Positions 53,279-62,403 are shown, counted from the stretch's first letter. The stretch is 64,000 nucleotides of DNA from Acerihabitans sp047324305 (GCF_047324305.1 NZ_CP178740.1:4712001-4776000); one strand, 5' to 3'. Made by a program: numbers and translations. Notes: generated from the sequence alone by a model not told the origin.

Positions 53279-53830
53279 TTATTGCGCCAGGGCCCGTTTG
53301 ACGGCATCGAGGAGAATGGGATCCTGAGGCGTCATATCCGGGGCAAAGCGTTCGAGGACGGTACCGTCGCGCCCTACCAGGAATTTTTCAAAATTCCATA
53401 AAATATCCTGCGGCTGCTTAGGCGCGCGCCCTTTTCCCGCCAGGCGCTCATAAAATGCGCTGCCCTGCGGTTTTATCGCCGTGGGTTTCGCGGCGATCAG
53501 CGCCCGGTAAAGCGGGTGGCGCTGCTCGCCGTTGACTTCAATTTTACTGAACATGGGAAATTCGACGCCGAATGTCCCGCGACAAAAGGCCAGTATCTCT
53601 TCATCGCTGCCGGGTTCCTGGCCGGCAAACTCATTGGAGGGAAAGCCTAAAACCTCCAGCCCCTGGGCATGCCAGGTTTTATAAAGCGCTTCCAGTCCTT
53701 CGTATTGATCGGTCAGACCGCATTTCGAGGCGACGTTGACAATCAGCAGTACCGAGCCCCGGTAATTTTCCAGGGTGGTAACTTCCCCGGTAATGGTCTT
53801 CAGCGGCAGGGTATAAAGGGTATCACTCAT
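53279..53830 (-). CDS. btuE: Glutathione/thioredoxin peroxidase BtuE
   Basis: Non-seleno glutathione-peroxidase-family enzyme reducing hydroperoxides, possibly periplasmic; it is not needed for B12 transport despite its name. The 183-residue product equals the E. coli length. The catalytic Cys37 is in NVASKCGLTDQY, the Gln in SNEFAGQEPG, and the Trp-Asn pair in ILWNFEKFLV. It lies between btuC and btuD in one transcription unit. Confidence 0.96.
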   Translation of the reverse strand: MSDTLYTLPLKTITGEVTTLENYRGSVLLIVNVASKCGLTDQYEGLEALYKTWHAQGLEVLGFPSNEFAGQEPGSDEEILAFCRGTFGVEFPMFSKIEVNGEQRHPLYRALIAAKPTAIKPQGSAFYERLAGKGRAPKQPQDILWNFEKFLVGRDGTVLERFAPDMTPQDPILLDAVKRALAQ

Positions 53831-53884
53831 CTGAATCTCCTACGGGTTACAGTTAAAATCAGCAGCTTAACGCCATACACCAGC

Positions 53885-54892
53885 TTATCCTCTTATCCGG
53901 ATTAATAGCCAGATAAATATCGGCGAACCAAGGGTGGCGGTTACCACGCCTATCGGCAGTTCCGCGGCATACAGCGCGATGCGGGCAATCACATCCGCCA
54001 GCAGCAGTATGCCCGCGCCGGCCAGGGCGCAGCCGGGAAGCAGCCGTCGGTGATCGGTTAATCCCCATAAACGCAAGATATGCGGGACCACCAGGCCGAT
54101 AAAACCAATCACGCCGGCCAGGGCTACGCTGATGCCCACCATCCAGCCGAAGGCCAGTACAAACACATTGCGCCAGACAAACACCGGTAAGCCCAATTGC
54201 ATCGCCTGCTGTTCGCCCAAGGCCTGCAGGTTCATCACCCGGCCCTGCAGGCACAGCCAGAGAATAAAGGGCAGCAGGGACAATACCAGCCATTTGTCGC
54301 GCCAGTCCACGCCGCCAAAGCCCCCCATCATCCAATATAATAATTGGCGCAGATCCAGGCTGGTACTGAAATAGACCGCCCAGGTCATCACGGCGCTGCA
54401 AACAATGCCAAGCGCGACCCCGACCAGCAGTAGCCGGGCGTTGGAGGCGCGGCGTCTGGCAAACCACAGCAGCAGCAGCGTAATCGCCAGCGCGCCGGCC
54501 ACCGCGCACAGACCCAGGCCCCACACCGGTATCGTCCCCCGGCCAAGCAGTACGCCGAGGGTAAGCGCTACGCCTGCGCCGTTGGCCACGCCCAGCAATC
54601 CTGGCTCGGCCAGCGGATTTTCAAAAATATTCTGCATCGCGGCGCCGGCCAGCGCCAGCGCCGCGCCGACGGCCATCACCGCCAGGGCGCGGGGCAGCCT
54701 CAGTTGCCAGATGAACATGCGGGGCGTGTCGTCAAGCCATTGGGTCGGCCAGTACCAGACATCGCCGGCGCACAGGCTCACCAGCAGGGCAATAAACACA
54801 AACAGCGCCAAAACGCGGACGCGCGCGGCATCGCGACGGGATTGCCGATATTTCAGATCGCTGAAAAGTGGACTGTTTGACGGCATCATCAC
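53885..54892 (-). CDS. btuC: Vitamin B12 ABC transporter permease BtuC
   Basis: Inner-membrane permease of the FecCD family with ten helices, partner of BtuD. The 335-residue product (326 in E. coli) has RLPRALAVMAVGAALALAGAAMQ, NPLAEPGLLGVANGAG, YWMMGGFGGVDWR and VPHILRLWGLTDHRRLLPG. The start has three Met codons in a row (54892-54884), so the exact start is uncertain by two residues. In E. coli ihfA directly precedes it, but two accessory genes intervene here. Confidence 0.96.
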   Translation of the reverse strand: MMMPSNSPLFSDLKYRQSRRDAARVRVLALFVFIALLVSLCAGDVWYWPTQWLDDTPRMFIWQLRLPRALAVMAVGAALALAGAAMQNIFENPLAEPGLLGVANGAGVALTLGVLLGRGTIPVWGLGLCAVAGALAITLLLLWFARRRASNARLLLVGVALGIVCSAVMTWAVYFSTSLDLRQLLYWMMGGFGGVDWRDKWLVLSLLPFILWLCLQGRVMNLQALGEQQAMQLGLPVFVWRNVFVLAFGWMVGISVALAGVIGFIGLVVPHILRLWGLTDHRRLLPGCALAGAGILLLADVIARIALYAAELPIGVVTATLGSPIFIWLLIRIRG

Positions 54893-55057
54893 TTAAGGTC
54901 CGGTAATACAAGGTTATCTGGGCACGGAAAACGGGCTTTTATCCTACCGGGATTAACGGCAAAGCGGTAGCGCCAATGGCGGGAAAATGAAGGTTGTGAT
55001 ATCGACGGGATAAACGGCGTTTTACCGGCGGGGCGGGAAGTACTGAAAGAAAAAAAA

Positions 55058-55091
55058 CCGGCGCCATAAGTGGGGAATCAGATGGCGCCGG
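55058..55091 (-). terminator. Terminator of the short DUF2502-like gene
   Basis: CCGGCGCCAT / ATGGCGCCGG stem with a 14-base loop. On the minus strand it is followed by a run of seven T. Confidence 0.88.
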
Positions 55092-55127
55092 GTAAGGTGA
55101 CCCATAGGGTCAATATTAACTCTGTTG

Positions 55128-55604
55128 TTATTGTTGCGGCTGTTTTATCGGTTCACCGCCGCTTCCCTGGTGTTGGTTTTCCTGACTTTTGCTCTCATGG
55201 CCGCTCTGTGCCTGTCCCTGCTTGCCGTTATCACCATTGGGCTGGGCGTGGGTATTATGATCGTCGCCGGTATTGCGGGACGTTGTTTTATGCGCCACCG
55301 GCTGCTGGCGCGCCTTGGCGGTTTTACCTTGTCCCGCGGGCGGCTTGGGCGACCAGCGGCCGCCATCCCAATATTCGCCGCGGGTGTTGCGTTCGCCTAC
55401 ATGCTTGCCCTTGTGTCCACGCCACCAGGTCGGAGTACGCCAGTCATAGCCATCCCAGTAATAGCCCCGATCGTTACGCGCGCCGATTTGCACCGAGACG
55501 CCCTGGGCAGAGGTATGGACCAGCATGCCCGCCATGGCGCCCGTGGGGATGACGCAAGGCGTTGCCAAAAGAGCCATGGCCAAAAATACTGCTTTTTGTT
55601 TCAT
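55128..55604 (-). CDS. DUF2502-like exported protein (short)
   Basis: Unnamed 158-residue protein. The signal peptide MKQKAVFLAMALLATPC is followed by AMA-G cleavage. The mature part has two units of the pattern RG-x-YWDG-x-xW (RNDRGYYWDGYDWRTPTWW and RNTRGEYWDGGRW), similar to the YpeC/DUF2502 family of E. coli. A polar Gln/Gly/His/Lys-rich tail without clear structure follows. An in-frame ATG seven codons earlier exists. It is related to the larger gene next to it. Periplasmic location is predicted; function is unknown. Confidence 0.75.
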   Translation of the reverse strand: MKQKAVFLAMALLATPCVIPTGAMAGMLVHTSAQGVSVQIGARNDRGYYWDGYDWRTPTWWRGHKGKHVGERNTRGEYWDGGRWSPKPPAGQGKTAKARQQPVAHKTTSRNTGDDHNTHAQPNGDNGKQGQAQSGHESKSQENQHQGSGGEPIKQPQQ

Positions 55605-55785
55605 ATTCTGTGTCCCTGAATCCATTTGCAGTGGTTATAACAGCCGCGGCAAAATGCCACTATCAGACAAGCACGGATTTGCATTACTCTTACGCTAACC
55701 TGACGAAATACTCACACTGAGCCCCGATGCTTTACGGCGAACTGCCGCCCACTGCCCCGCATCCCTAAACGGGCTTTGGCCGGGT

Positions 55786-56910
55786 TTAATGCGGCTTCGG
55801 CCTGATTATTTCATTGCCGCCCTGGTGCGGCTGACCGCCGCCGTTCTGCTGCGGCCGGTTATCATTGCCGCCCTGGTGCGGCTGAACGCCGCCGTTCTGC
55901 TGCGGCCGGTTGTCATTGCCGCCCTGGTGCGGCTGCCCGCCGCCGTTCTGCTGCGGCCGGTTATCATTGCCGCCCTGGTGCGGCTGCCCGCCGCCGTTCT
56001 GCTGCGGCCGGTTGTCATTGCCGCCCTGGTGCGGCTGCCCGCCGCCGTTCTGCTGCGGCCGGTTATCATTGCCGCCCTGGTGCGGCTGACCGCCGCCGTT
56101 CTGCTGCGGCCGGTTGTCATTGCCGCCCTGGTGCGGCTGCCCGCCGCCGTTCTGCTGCGGCCGGTTATCATTGCCGCCCTGGTGCGGCTGCCCGCCGCCG
56201 TTCTGCTGCGGCCGGTTATCATTGCCGCCCTGGTGCGGCTGCCCGCCGCCGTTCTGCTGCGGCCGGTTGTCATTGCCGCCCTGATGCCACTGTCCGCCGC
56301 CGTTTTGCTGCGGCCGGTTATCATTGCCGCCCTGATGCCACTGTCCGCCGCCGTTTTGCTGCGGCCGGTTATCATTGCCGCCCTGATGCCACTGTCCGCC
56401 GCCGTTTTGCTGCGGCCGGCTATCGTGCCTGTCGTTATGATCCCAGGTGGAAAATTCCTGCCGCCGGCTCGGTTCATGATAGTTGCGCCCGCGCCGGCCA
56501 TAGCCTGGCGGCGGCGCTATGGTCCAGATACCGTTATACCAATACTGGCCCCGGTCGTTGCGCATGCCGTCAGGCATTTCCTCTATCCAGCGCCCGCCGT
56601 CCCAGTACCAGCCGAAATCATTACGATCGCCGATATCATCATCCTCATGTTCGTACCACCACTGTGGCGTACGCCATTGGTAACCATCCCAAAACCACCC
56701 GCGCTCGTTGCGTTCGCCGACATGCCGGCCGCGGTGATCGTACCACCAGTGCGGCGGACGCCACTCGTCGCCATCCCAGAAATAACCGCGCTGATCCTGG
56801 CTGCCCAGGTTAATCACCATGCCGGGATTATTGGTGCTGATAAATACATCCGCCAGCGCGCCGCAGGGCATCAGCAGCGCCAGCGCACATAATAAGGTGG
56901 TCTTTCTCAT
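55786..56910 (-). CDS. DUF2502-like exported protein with 17-residue repeats
   Basis: Unnamed 374-residue protein. The signal peptide (MRKTTLLCALALLMPCGALA) is followed by INLGSQDQRGYFWDGDEW and three more units of the same RG-x-x-W-D/N-G pattern (NERGWFWDGYQW, NDFGWYWDGGRW, NDRGQYWYNGIW), the DUF2502-like fold multiplied. From about residue 163 twelve tandem 17-residue units of the type NRPQQNGGGQPHQGGND follow, three with Trp and nine with Pro at the variable site. The tail is predicted disordered and rich in Gln, Asn, Gly and His, perhaps metal- or surface-binding. It lies between ihfA and btuC, where E. coli has no gene. Confidence 0.78.
   Translation of the reverse strand: MRKTTLLCALALLMPCGALADVFISTNNPGMVINLGSQDQRGYFWDGDEWRPPHWWYDHRGRHVGERNERGWFWDGYQWRTPQWWYEHEDDDIGDRNDFGWYWDGGRWIEEMPDGMRNDRGQYWYNGIWTIAPPPGYGRRGRNYHEPSRRQEFSTWDHNDRHDSRPQQNGGGQWHQGGNDNRPQQNGGGQWHQGGNDNRPQQNGGGQWHQGGNDNRPQQNGGGQPHQGGNDNRPQQNGGGQPHQGGNDNRPQQNGGGQPHQGGNDNRPQQNGGGQPHQGGNDNRPQQNGGGQPHQGGNDNRPQQNGGGQPHQGGNDNRPQQNGGGQPHQGGNDNRPQQNGGVQPHQGGNDNRPQQNGGGQPHQGGNEIIRPKPH
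55816..56427 (-). repeat. Twelve 51-bp in-frame tandem repeats
   Basis: Exact period of 51 bp from 55816 to 56427. The nine promoter-distal units (toward the C-terminus) differ from the three proximal ones by GTGCGG versus ATGCCA, and alternate GTTATCATT with GTTGTCATT. Expansion and contraction by slippage or recombination is likely. Confidence 0.97.
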
Positions 56911-57156
56911 GATATCTACCTGTGATACAGATACGATTTGCCGCCGTTATAGCAGCGGCCAACGGCCGCCACTATCAGACAATGTCGCCTTTACGATAAA
57001 CAGGCGATCCCCTTACCAAAACCTGACAATCCGCCATCCCGCGGGGCGCCGGTACGGATTTCCCCCGGGTGCTAAAAGAAGCGGGCATGATGATAATGCC
57101 CTGACGGGTAACGCATGCCGCCCCTTTCCCGCCGGCACCCGCCATGTTGACGAAAA

Positions 57157-57181
57157 AAAAGGCCGCACGGGGCGGCCTTTT
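57157..57181 (-). terminator. Terminator after ihfA
   Basis: AAAAGGCCGC / GCGGCCTTTT stem with a 5-base loop and T run on the minus strand. It ends the thrS-ihfA transcription unit. Confidence 0.92.
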
Positions 57182-57199
57182 CAGAGAGAGGACAATACA

Positions 57200-57496
57200 T
57201 CACTCTTTAGGTGAGGCATTCTCGACACGGCTTTTCAACTTTTGCCCCGGACGAAACGTCACCACCCGCCGGGCAGTGATAGGAATATCTTCACCGGTTT
57301 TCGGATTACGCCCTGGACGTTGATTTTTGTCGCGCAGATCAAAATTACCAAAACCGGATAATTTTACCTGCTCGCCATTTTCCAGCGCTCGCCGGACTTC
57401 CTCAAAAAACAGTTCCACTATTTCTTTGGCATCCCGTTTGCTCAGCCCGAGCTTTTCAAACAGGTATTCTGACATTTCAGCTTTAGTAAGCGCCAT
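57200..57496 (-). CDS. ihfA: Integration host factor subunit alpha
   Basis: Nucleoid protein that bends DNA with IhfB and assists many promoters, including suf in E. coli. The 98-residue product (99 in E. coli) begins MALTKAEMSEYLFEKLGLSK and has the DNA-binding arm RPGRNPKTGEDIPITARRVV with the intercalating Pro. It starts 4 bp after the pheT stop, so it is co-transcribed. Confidence 0.98.
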   Translation of the reverse strand: MALTKAEMSEYLFEKLGLSKRDAKEIVELFFEEVRRALENGEQVKLSGFGNFDLRDKNQRPGRNPKTGEDIPITARRVVTFRPGQKLKSRVENASPKE

Positions 57497-57500
57497 AGGT

Positions 57501-59888
57501 TCAATCCCTCAAGGATGCTTGGAATCGCTGTTTTAGTGCCGCCACACATTTTGCTACGGTCGCGGCAATAGCCTCTTCTTCCAGTGTACGAGCGGTATCC
57601 TGTAGTATCAGGCTGATAGCCAGGCTCTTAAAACCTTCCGCTACGCCCTTCCCCCGGTACACATCAAACAAGTTTACGCCAACTACCTGATTTGCGCCAA
57701 CTTTCTTACACTCTGCCATAATATCTGCTGCAGGGACACTTTCAGCCACCACAATAGCGATGTCGCGGCGGTTGGCCGGGAAGCGTGAAATGTCACTGGC
57801 TTCAGGAACTTTACGCGCTGCAACCTTATCCCAGCGTAGTTCAAAGACCAGGGTACGGCCATTTAAATCCAGCTTTGCTTCAAGTTCAGGGTGTATAACG
57901 CCAATAAATCCAATATGTTCCCCTGCTAAATACAATGCCGCGCTCTGGCCCGGGTGTAAAGCGGGATTATGCTCAGGTTTGAATTCAATATCAGCAAGTT
58001 TGCCGGTAAGTTCAAGTAATGATTCAAGATCGCCTTTCAAATCGTAAAAATCCACCGGCTGGCGCGCAAGATCCCAATGTTCGTCAAAACGCGGACCGGT
58101 AATGACCCCCGCCAGCATAAGATCCTGACGAATGCCGAGGTCCGCTGTTTTATCAGGAACAAAGCGCAGTCCACTTTCGAATAAACGAATCCGGTTTTGC
58201 TGGCGGTTCTGGTTATAAACCACCGCGCCCAAAAGTCCACTCCACAGGGACAACCGCATGGCGGACATTTCCACCGAGATGGGGCTGGGCAGCAGCAGCG
58301 GCTCCTGGTCAGGATGCAGCAGTGATTGTATCTTCGGATCGACAAAGCTGTAAGTGATCGCTTCCTGATAACCCCGATCCACCAGCAGCGTTTTTACGCG
58401 ATTAAGCGGCAATGCCGCCTCCTGGTGCCGGGTCATTTCCAGATTGGCGCGCACGGGCACATTCGGAATGTTGTTGTAGCCAAACACCCGGGCCACTTCT
58501 TCCACCAAATCTTCTTCGATCTCCATATCAAAACGCCAGGTCGGCGCCACCGCTTGCCAGTTGTCTTGCCCTGCGGTCACGGTACATCCCAGCCGTGACA
58601 GGATATCACCGACATCGGCATCGGGAACGCGGTGGCCTATCAGGCGATCGAGTTTTTCGCGGCGCAGGGTGATGGTGGCCTGGCGCGGCAGCGCGGACGG
58701 TGCGCTCACGTCCACAACCGGCCCAGGCCGGCCGCCGCAGATAGCCAGCAGCAGGCCGGTGGCGCGCTCCATGGCCCGGTGCTGCAACGCGGGATCCACA
58801 CCGCGCTCATAGCGATGCGATGCGTCGGTGTGCAGGCCGTAGCGGCGCGCGCGGCCGGCGATAGCTAAGGGGCTGAAAAAAGCGCACTCCAATACCACAT
58901 CCTGGGTGTCGGCGCTGATGCCGGAGAATTCGCCGCCGAAAATACCGCCCAGCGCCAATGCCTTTTCCCGATCGGCAATGACCAGCGTATCGGCCCGCAG
59001 GCGGGTTTGCGTCCCGTCCAGCAGCGTCAGGCTTTCGCCTTCTTCCGCCATGCGCACCACGATGCCGCCGTCAATGCGCTGCAGATCAAACGCATGCATC
59101 GGCTGCCCTAGTTCCAGCAGGACAAAATTGGTAATGTCCACCACCGCGTCCACTGAACGCAGGCCGCAGCGGCGCAGCTTTTCCTTCATCCACAACGGCG
59201 TGGGCGCGGCGACGTTTATCCCCTTGATCACGCGGCCAAGATAGCGCGGACAGGCGTCGGGGGCATCGACGCGGATCGGCAACCGGTCCTCGATAACCGG
59301 CGCCACGACCTCGATGGCCGGTATGTTCAGCGGCAGGCGGTTGATTAACGCCACGTCGCGGGCTATGCCGATAAGTCCCAGGCAATCGGCCCGGTTAGGC
59401 GTAACGCTGATATCGATAATACGATCGTCAAGCTGCAAATAATCGCGGATATCGACGCCCAGCGGGGCATCCGCGGGCAGTTCGATAATGCCGCTATGGT
59501 CGTCCGCCAGGCCCAGTTCGGTGAAGGAGCACAGCATGCCTTCGGACGGCTCGCCGCGCAGTTTAGCGGCTTTTATCTTAACATCACCCGGCAGCACGGC
59601 GCCGATGGTCGCCACCGCCACCGTCAAGCCTTCGCGGCAATTGGGCGCGCCGCAGACGATATCCAGCAGCGCGTCGCCGCCGATATCGATTTTGGTCACC
59701 CGCAGTTTATCGGCGTTGGGATGCTGGCGGCATTGCGCTACCCGGCCCACCACCACGCCGGTGAAGGCGGGGGCGGCGTCGGCGACGCCGTCGACTTCCA
59801 GGCCGGCCATGGTGATCTGTTCCGCCAGCTCATCGCTGGTGATAGCGGGATTCACCCATTCACGCAGCCAAAGTTCACTGAATTTCAT
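57501..59888 (-). CDS. pheT: Phenylalanyl-tRNA synthetase beta subunit
   Basis: Large subunit of the alpha2-beta2 enzyme. It recognises tRNA-Phe and edits Tyr-tRNA-Phe. The 795-residue product matches the E. coli length. It starts MKFSELWLREWVNP, has an EMAP-like tRNA-binding segment (VVVGRVAQCRQHPNADKLRV), B3/B4 editing region (SVDAVVDITNFVLLELGQPMHAFD), B5 and the C-terminal ferredoxin-fold anticodon-binding domain (DISRFPANRRDIAIVV). It follows pheS by 14 bp. Confidence 0.98.
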   Translation of the reverse strand: MKFSELWLREWVNPAITSDELAEQITMAGLEVDGVADAAPAFTGVVVGRVAQCRQHPNADKLRVTKIDIGGDALLDIVCGAPNCREGLTVAVATIGAVLPGDVKIKAAKLRGEPSEGMLCSFTELGLADDHSGIIELPADAPLGVDIRDYLQLDDRIIDISVTPNRADCLGLIGIARDVALINRLPLNIPAIEVVAPVIEDRLPIRVDAPDACPRYLGRVIKGINVAAPTPLWMKEKLRRCGLRSVDAVVDITNFVLLELGQPMHAFDLQRIDGGIVVRMAEEGESLTLLDGTQTRLRADTLVIADREKALALGGIFGGEFSGISADTQDVVLECAFFSPLAIAGRARRYGLHTDASHRYERGVDPALQHRAMERATGLLLAICGGRPGPVVDVSAPSALPRQATITLRREKLDRLIGHRVPDADVGDILSRLGCTVTAGQDNWQAVAPTWRFDMEIEEDLVEEVARVFGYNNIPNVPVRANLEMTRHQEAALPLNRVKTLLVDRGYQEAITYSFVDPKIQSLLHPDQEPLLLPSPISVEMSAMRLSLWSGLLGAVVYNQNRQQNRIRLFESGLRFVPDKTADLGIRQDLMLAGVITGPRFDEHWDLARQPVDFYDLKGDLESLLELTGKLADIEFKPEHNPALHPGQSAALYLAGEHIGFIGVIHPELEAKLDLNGRTLVFELRWDKVAARKVPEASDISRFPANRRDIAIVVAESVPAADIMAECKKVGANQVVGVNLFDVYRGKGVAEGFKSLAISLILQDTARTLEEEAIAATVAKCVAALKQRFQASLRD

Positions 59889-59902
59889 GTGCTCGTCCCG
59901 TC

Positions 59903-60886
59903 CTATTTAAACTGTTTAAGAAAACGCAGATCGTTTTCGAAGAATGCGCGCAAATCTGTGACACCGTAACGTAACATCGTCAAGCGTTCCATGCCCATGC
60001 CGAAAGCAAAACCGGAGTAGACTTCGGGGTCAATACCGACATTGCGTAATACGTTCGGATGCACCATGCCGCAGCCCAACACTTCGAGCCATTTGCCATT
60101 TTTACCCATCACATCGACTTCGGCGGAGGGTTCGGTAAAAGGGAAATAAGACGGGCGGAACCGTACCTGCAGGTCTTCTTCAAAGAAATTGCGCAGGAAA
60201 TCGTGCAAGGTTCCCTTCAGGTTGGTAAAACTGATATTGGTATCAATGATCAGCCCTTCCATCTGGTGAAACATCGGGGTATGGGTCTGATCGTAGTCGT
60301 TACGATAAACGCGTCCCGGGGCAATGATGCGGATCGGCGGCTGTTGATTTTTCATGGTGCGGATCTGCACGCCGGAGGTCTGGGTGCGCAACAACCGCGT
60401 GGCGTCGAACCAAAAGGTATCATGATCCGCCCTGGCCGGATGGTGGGCAGGGATATTCAGGGCGTCGAAGTTATGATAATCATCTTCAATCTCCGGGCCG
60501 GTGGCCACAGAAAAACCCAGTTCGCCGAAGAAGTGCTCAATGCGGGAAATAGTGCGGGTCACCGGATGCAGCCCGCCATTCTCCATACGTCTGCCGGGTA
60601 ACGATACATCCAGGGTCTCCTGCGCCAGGCGGGCATTGAGCGCCTGCGACTCCAGGCTTTCCTTACGTTCATTCAGCGCCTGCTGCACCTCCAGCTTAAC
60701 CTGGTTGATCACCGCGCCCGCCGCCGGCCGCTCTTCCGCCGGCAAATCGCGTAAGGTGGTCATTTGCAGGGTTAAATGCCCTTTTTTGCCAAGATATTCG
60801 ACGCGCACGTTATCGAGCGCCGCGCTGTCCTGGGCTTGTGCGATGGCTGCTTTGGCTTGCACAACCAAATCTCTCAGATGTGGCAT
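59903..60886 (-). CDS. pheS: Phenylalanyl-tRNA synthetase alpha subunit
   Basis: Catalytic class II subunit charging tRNA-Phe. The 327-residue product equals the E. coli length. It has an N-terminal coiled coil, motif 1 region RIEHFFGELGFSVATGPEIE, motif 2 FHQMEGLIIDTNISF and motif 3 GFAFGMGMERLTMLRYG. Expression should be set by the pheM attenuator upstream. Confidence 0.98.
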   Translation of the reverse strand: MPHLRDLVVQAKAAIAQAQDSAALDNVRVEYLGKKGHLTLQMTTLRDLPAEERPAAGAVINQVKLEVQQALNERKESLESQALNARLAQETLDVSLPGRRMENGGLHPVTRTISRIEHFFGELGFSVATGPEIEDDYHNFDALNIPAHHPARADHDTFWFDATRLLRTQTSGVQIRTMKNQQPPIRIIAPGRVYRNDYDQTHTPMFHQMEGLIIDTNISFTNLKGTLHDFLRNFFEEDLQVRFRPSYFPFTEPSAEVDVMGKNGKWLEVLGCGMVHPNVLRNVGIDPEVYSGFAFGMGMERLTMLRYGVTDLRAFFENDLRFLKQFK

Positions 60887-60933
60887 TGCTTTCCTCTTTT
60901 TCCGGCCTTAATGGCTTAATCGTTAATGGCGAG

Positions 60934-60962
60934 CAAAAAAAAACCTCCACACCGGGAGGCTT
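60934..60962 (-). terminator. pheST attenuator terminator
   Basis: On the minus strand, GCCTCC / GGAGG hairpin followed by nine T between pheM and pheS. With the Phe-rich leader it forms a classical transcription attenuator sensing charged tRNA-Phe. Confidence 0.92.
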
Positions 60963-61006
60963 TAGCGCTATTTTTCGTTTCTTTTCTTACGCGCAAGCCC
61001 CCGGGA

Positions 61007-61051
61007 TCAGGTGCTAAAGTAAAAAAAGAAGCGGAAAATGGCAGCATTCAT
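61007..61051 (-). CDS. pheM: pheST operon leader peptide PheM
   Basis: 14-codon leader encoding [14 protein letters not shown], which I recall as identical to E. coli PheM. Five of 14 residues are Phe, three in a row. Ribosome stalling at these codons when Phe-tRNA is scarce lets RNA polymerase pass the attenuator. Confidence 0.97.
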
Positions 61052-61163
61052 GCTTGCATTACCTTAAACGTTGTCGGGGAAGTATCCGTTAGGTGATTGA
61101 TACTAGCGTAATAAATAAATCCAAAAAATAAAAGAGGGAGTTAAACTCCCTCTCTCATTCATA

Positions 61164-61520
61164 TCACGCCAGCGCGCCTTTCGCTTTTTCGGCAAGGGCG
61201 GTAAACGCCACTTTGTCGAATACAGCGATGTCTGCCAGGATTTTACGGTCAATTTCAATAGAGGCTTTTTTCAGGCCGTTAATGAAACGACTGTATGATA
61301 TGCCGTTCTGGCGGGCAGCGGCGTTAATACGCGCGATCCACAGTTGACGGAACTGACGTTTCTTCTGACGGCGGTCACGGTAGGCATATTGGCCTGCTTT
61401 GATAACCGCCTGAAAGGCAACACGGTAGACGCGTGAACGGGCGCCATAATAACCTTTCGCTTTTTTCAGAATCTTTTTGTGACGTGCACGAGCTGTCACA
61501 CCACGTTTTACGCGAGCCAT
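61164..61520 (-). CDS. rplT: 50S ribosomal protein L20
   Basis: Assembly protein of the large subunit that also represses its own operon by binding upstream mRNA. The 118-residue product matches the E. coli length. It starts MARVKRGVTARARHKKILK and contains QLWIARINAAARQNGISYS. It follows rpmI by 43 bp. Confidence 0.99.
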   Translation of the reverse strand: MARVKRGVTARARHKKILKKAKGYYGARSRVYRVAFQAVIKAGQYAYRDRRQKKRQFRQLWIARINAAARQNGISYSRFINGLKKASIEIDRKILADIAVFDKVAFTALAEKAKGALA

Positions 61521-61563
61521 ATGCTCTCTCCTAAAGTCTTATTCGAACCAGTTAAAATGACGC

Positions 61564-61761
61564 TTATGCGTACGGCAGACATGCGATGACCAAACCCAGA
61601 TCGCCTTTGGAGACCATGGATTTAGGACGCAGGTGACGTTTACGCTTAGTGGCTTTTTTGGTCAGAATATGACGCAGGTTAGCATGCTTGCGCTTGAAGC
61701 CGCCGGAAGCGGTTTTCTTAAAGCGCTTGGCAGCACCGCGTACTGTCTTGATTTTTGGCAT
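61564..61761 (-). CDS. rpmI: 50S ribosomal protein L35
   Basis: Small basic ribosomal protein of 65 residues: MPKIKTVRGAAKRFKKTASG followed by KRKHANLRHILTKKATKRKR. It lies 96 bp after infC. In E. coli L20 binds this leader to couple rpmI and rplT repression. Confidence 0.99.
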   Translation of the reverse strand: MPKIKTVRGAAKRFKKTASGGFKRKHANLRHILTKKATKRKRHLRPKSMVSKGDLGLVIACLPYA

Positions 61762-61857
61762 TATCTATTTCTCTACTGCGCATTGTTGATAAAATGAAGC
61801 AATGAGGCGAAGGCAACTTACCGCCGTTTGGCGCCAGGCTGCCCTACTTGTCAGGCC

Positions 61858-62400
61858 TTATTGTTTCTTCTTGGGTGCGAGCACCATGATCATCTGGCGT
61901 CCTTCGATTTTACTCGGGAAAGACTCAACTACCGCCAGTTCACTCAAATCGTCACGAACGCGGTTAAGCACTTCGATACCGATCTGCTGATGCGCCATTT
62001 CACGTCCACGAAACCGCAGGGTGATTTTGGCTTTATCGCCGTCTTCCAGAAAACGAATCAGGTTGCGTAGTTTTACCTGATAGTCGCCTTCGTCGGTACC
62101 AGGCCGGAATTTGATTTCCTTAACCTGAATAACTTTTTGTTTCTTTTTCTGCTCTTTGGTGGACTTGCTCTTCTCATAGAGGAACTTGCCGTAATCCATG
62201 ATTCGGCAAACCGGCGGCTCGGCATTAGGGCTGATTTCAACTAAATCAACACCCGACTCCTCGGCTTTCTCAAGCGCTTCGTTGAGGCTGACTATGCCGA
62301 TTTGCTCGCCGTCGATTCCCGTCAGACGAACCTCTGCCGCGCGAATTTCTCGGTTGATACGATTCGGACGCGCCGGTTGAACTCGTTTTCCGCCTTTAAT
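61858..62400 (-). CDS. infC: Translation initiation factor IF-3 (ATT start)
   Basis: Keeps 30S subunits free and checks start codon choice. The frame from the first ATG (62199) gives only 113 residues, but the family begins at (I)KGGKRVQPARPNRIN. An ATT codon at 62400-62398, preceded by GGAGG at 62413-62409, gives 180 residues, the E. coli length. The AUU start is the known autoregulatory device of infC: IF-3 discriminates against its own start codon. It starts 3 bp after thrS. Confidence 0.98.
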   Translation of the reverse strand: MKGGKRVQPARPNRINREIRAAEVRLTGIDGEQIGIVSLNEALEKAEESGVDLVEISPNAEPPVCRIMDYGKFLYEKSKSTKEQKKKQKVIQVKEIKFRPGTDEGDYQVKLRNLIRFLEDGDKAKITLRFRGREMAHQQIGIEVLNRVRDDLSELAVVESFPSKIEGRQMIMVLAPKKKQ

Positions 62401-62403
62401 ACT

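Noticed and set aside
55816..56427. Repeat array looking like a CRISPR
   Set aside because: Units are contiguous and in frame with a coding gene, without unique spacers or cas genes.
55789..56892. 367-codon plus-strand frame across the 51-bp repeats (repeated ALVRLPAAVLLRPVIIA-type units)
   Set aside because: It is an antisense shadow. The 51-bp period keeps several frames open, there is no ribosome binding site, and the minus-strand product has a signal peptide and DUF2502-like units.
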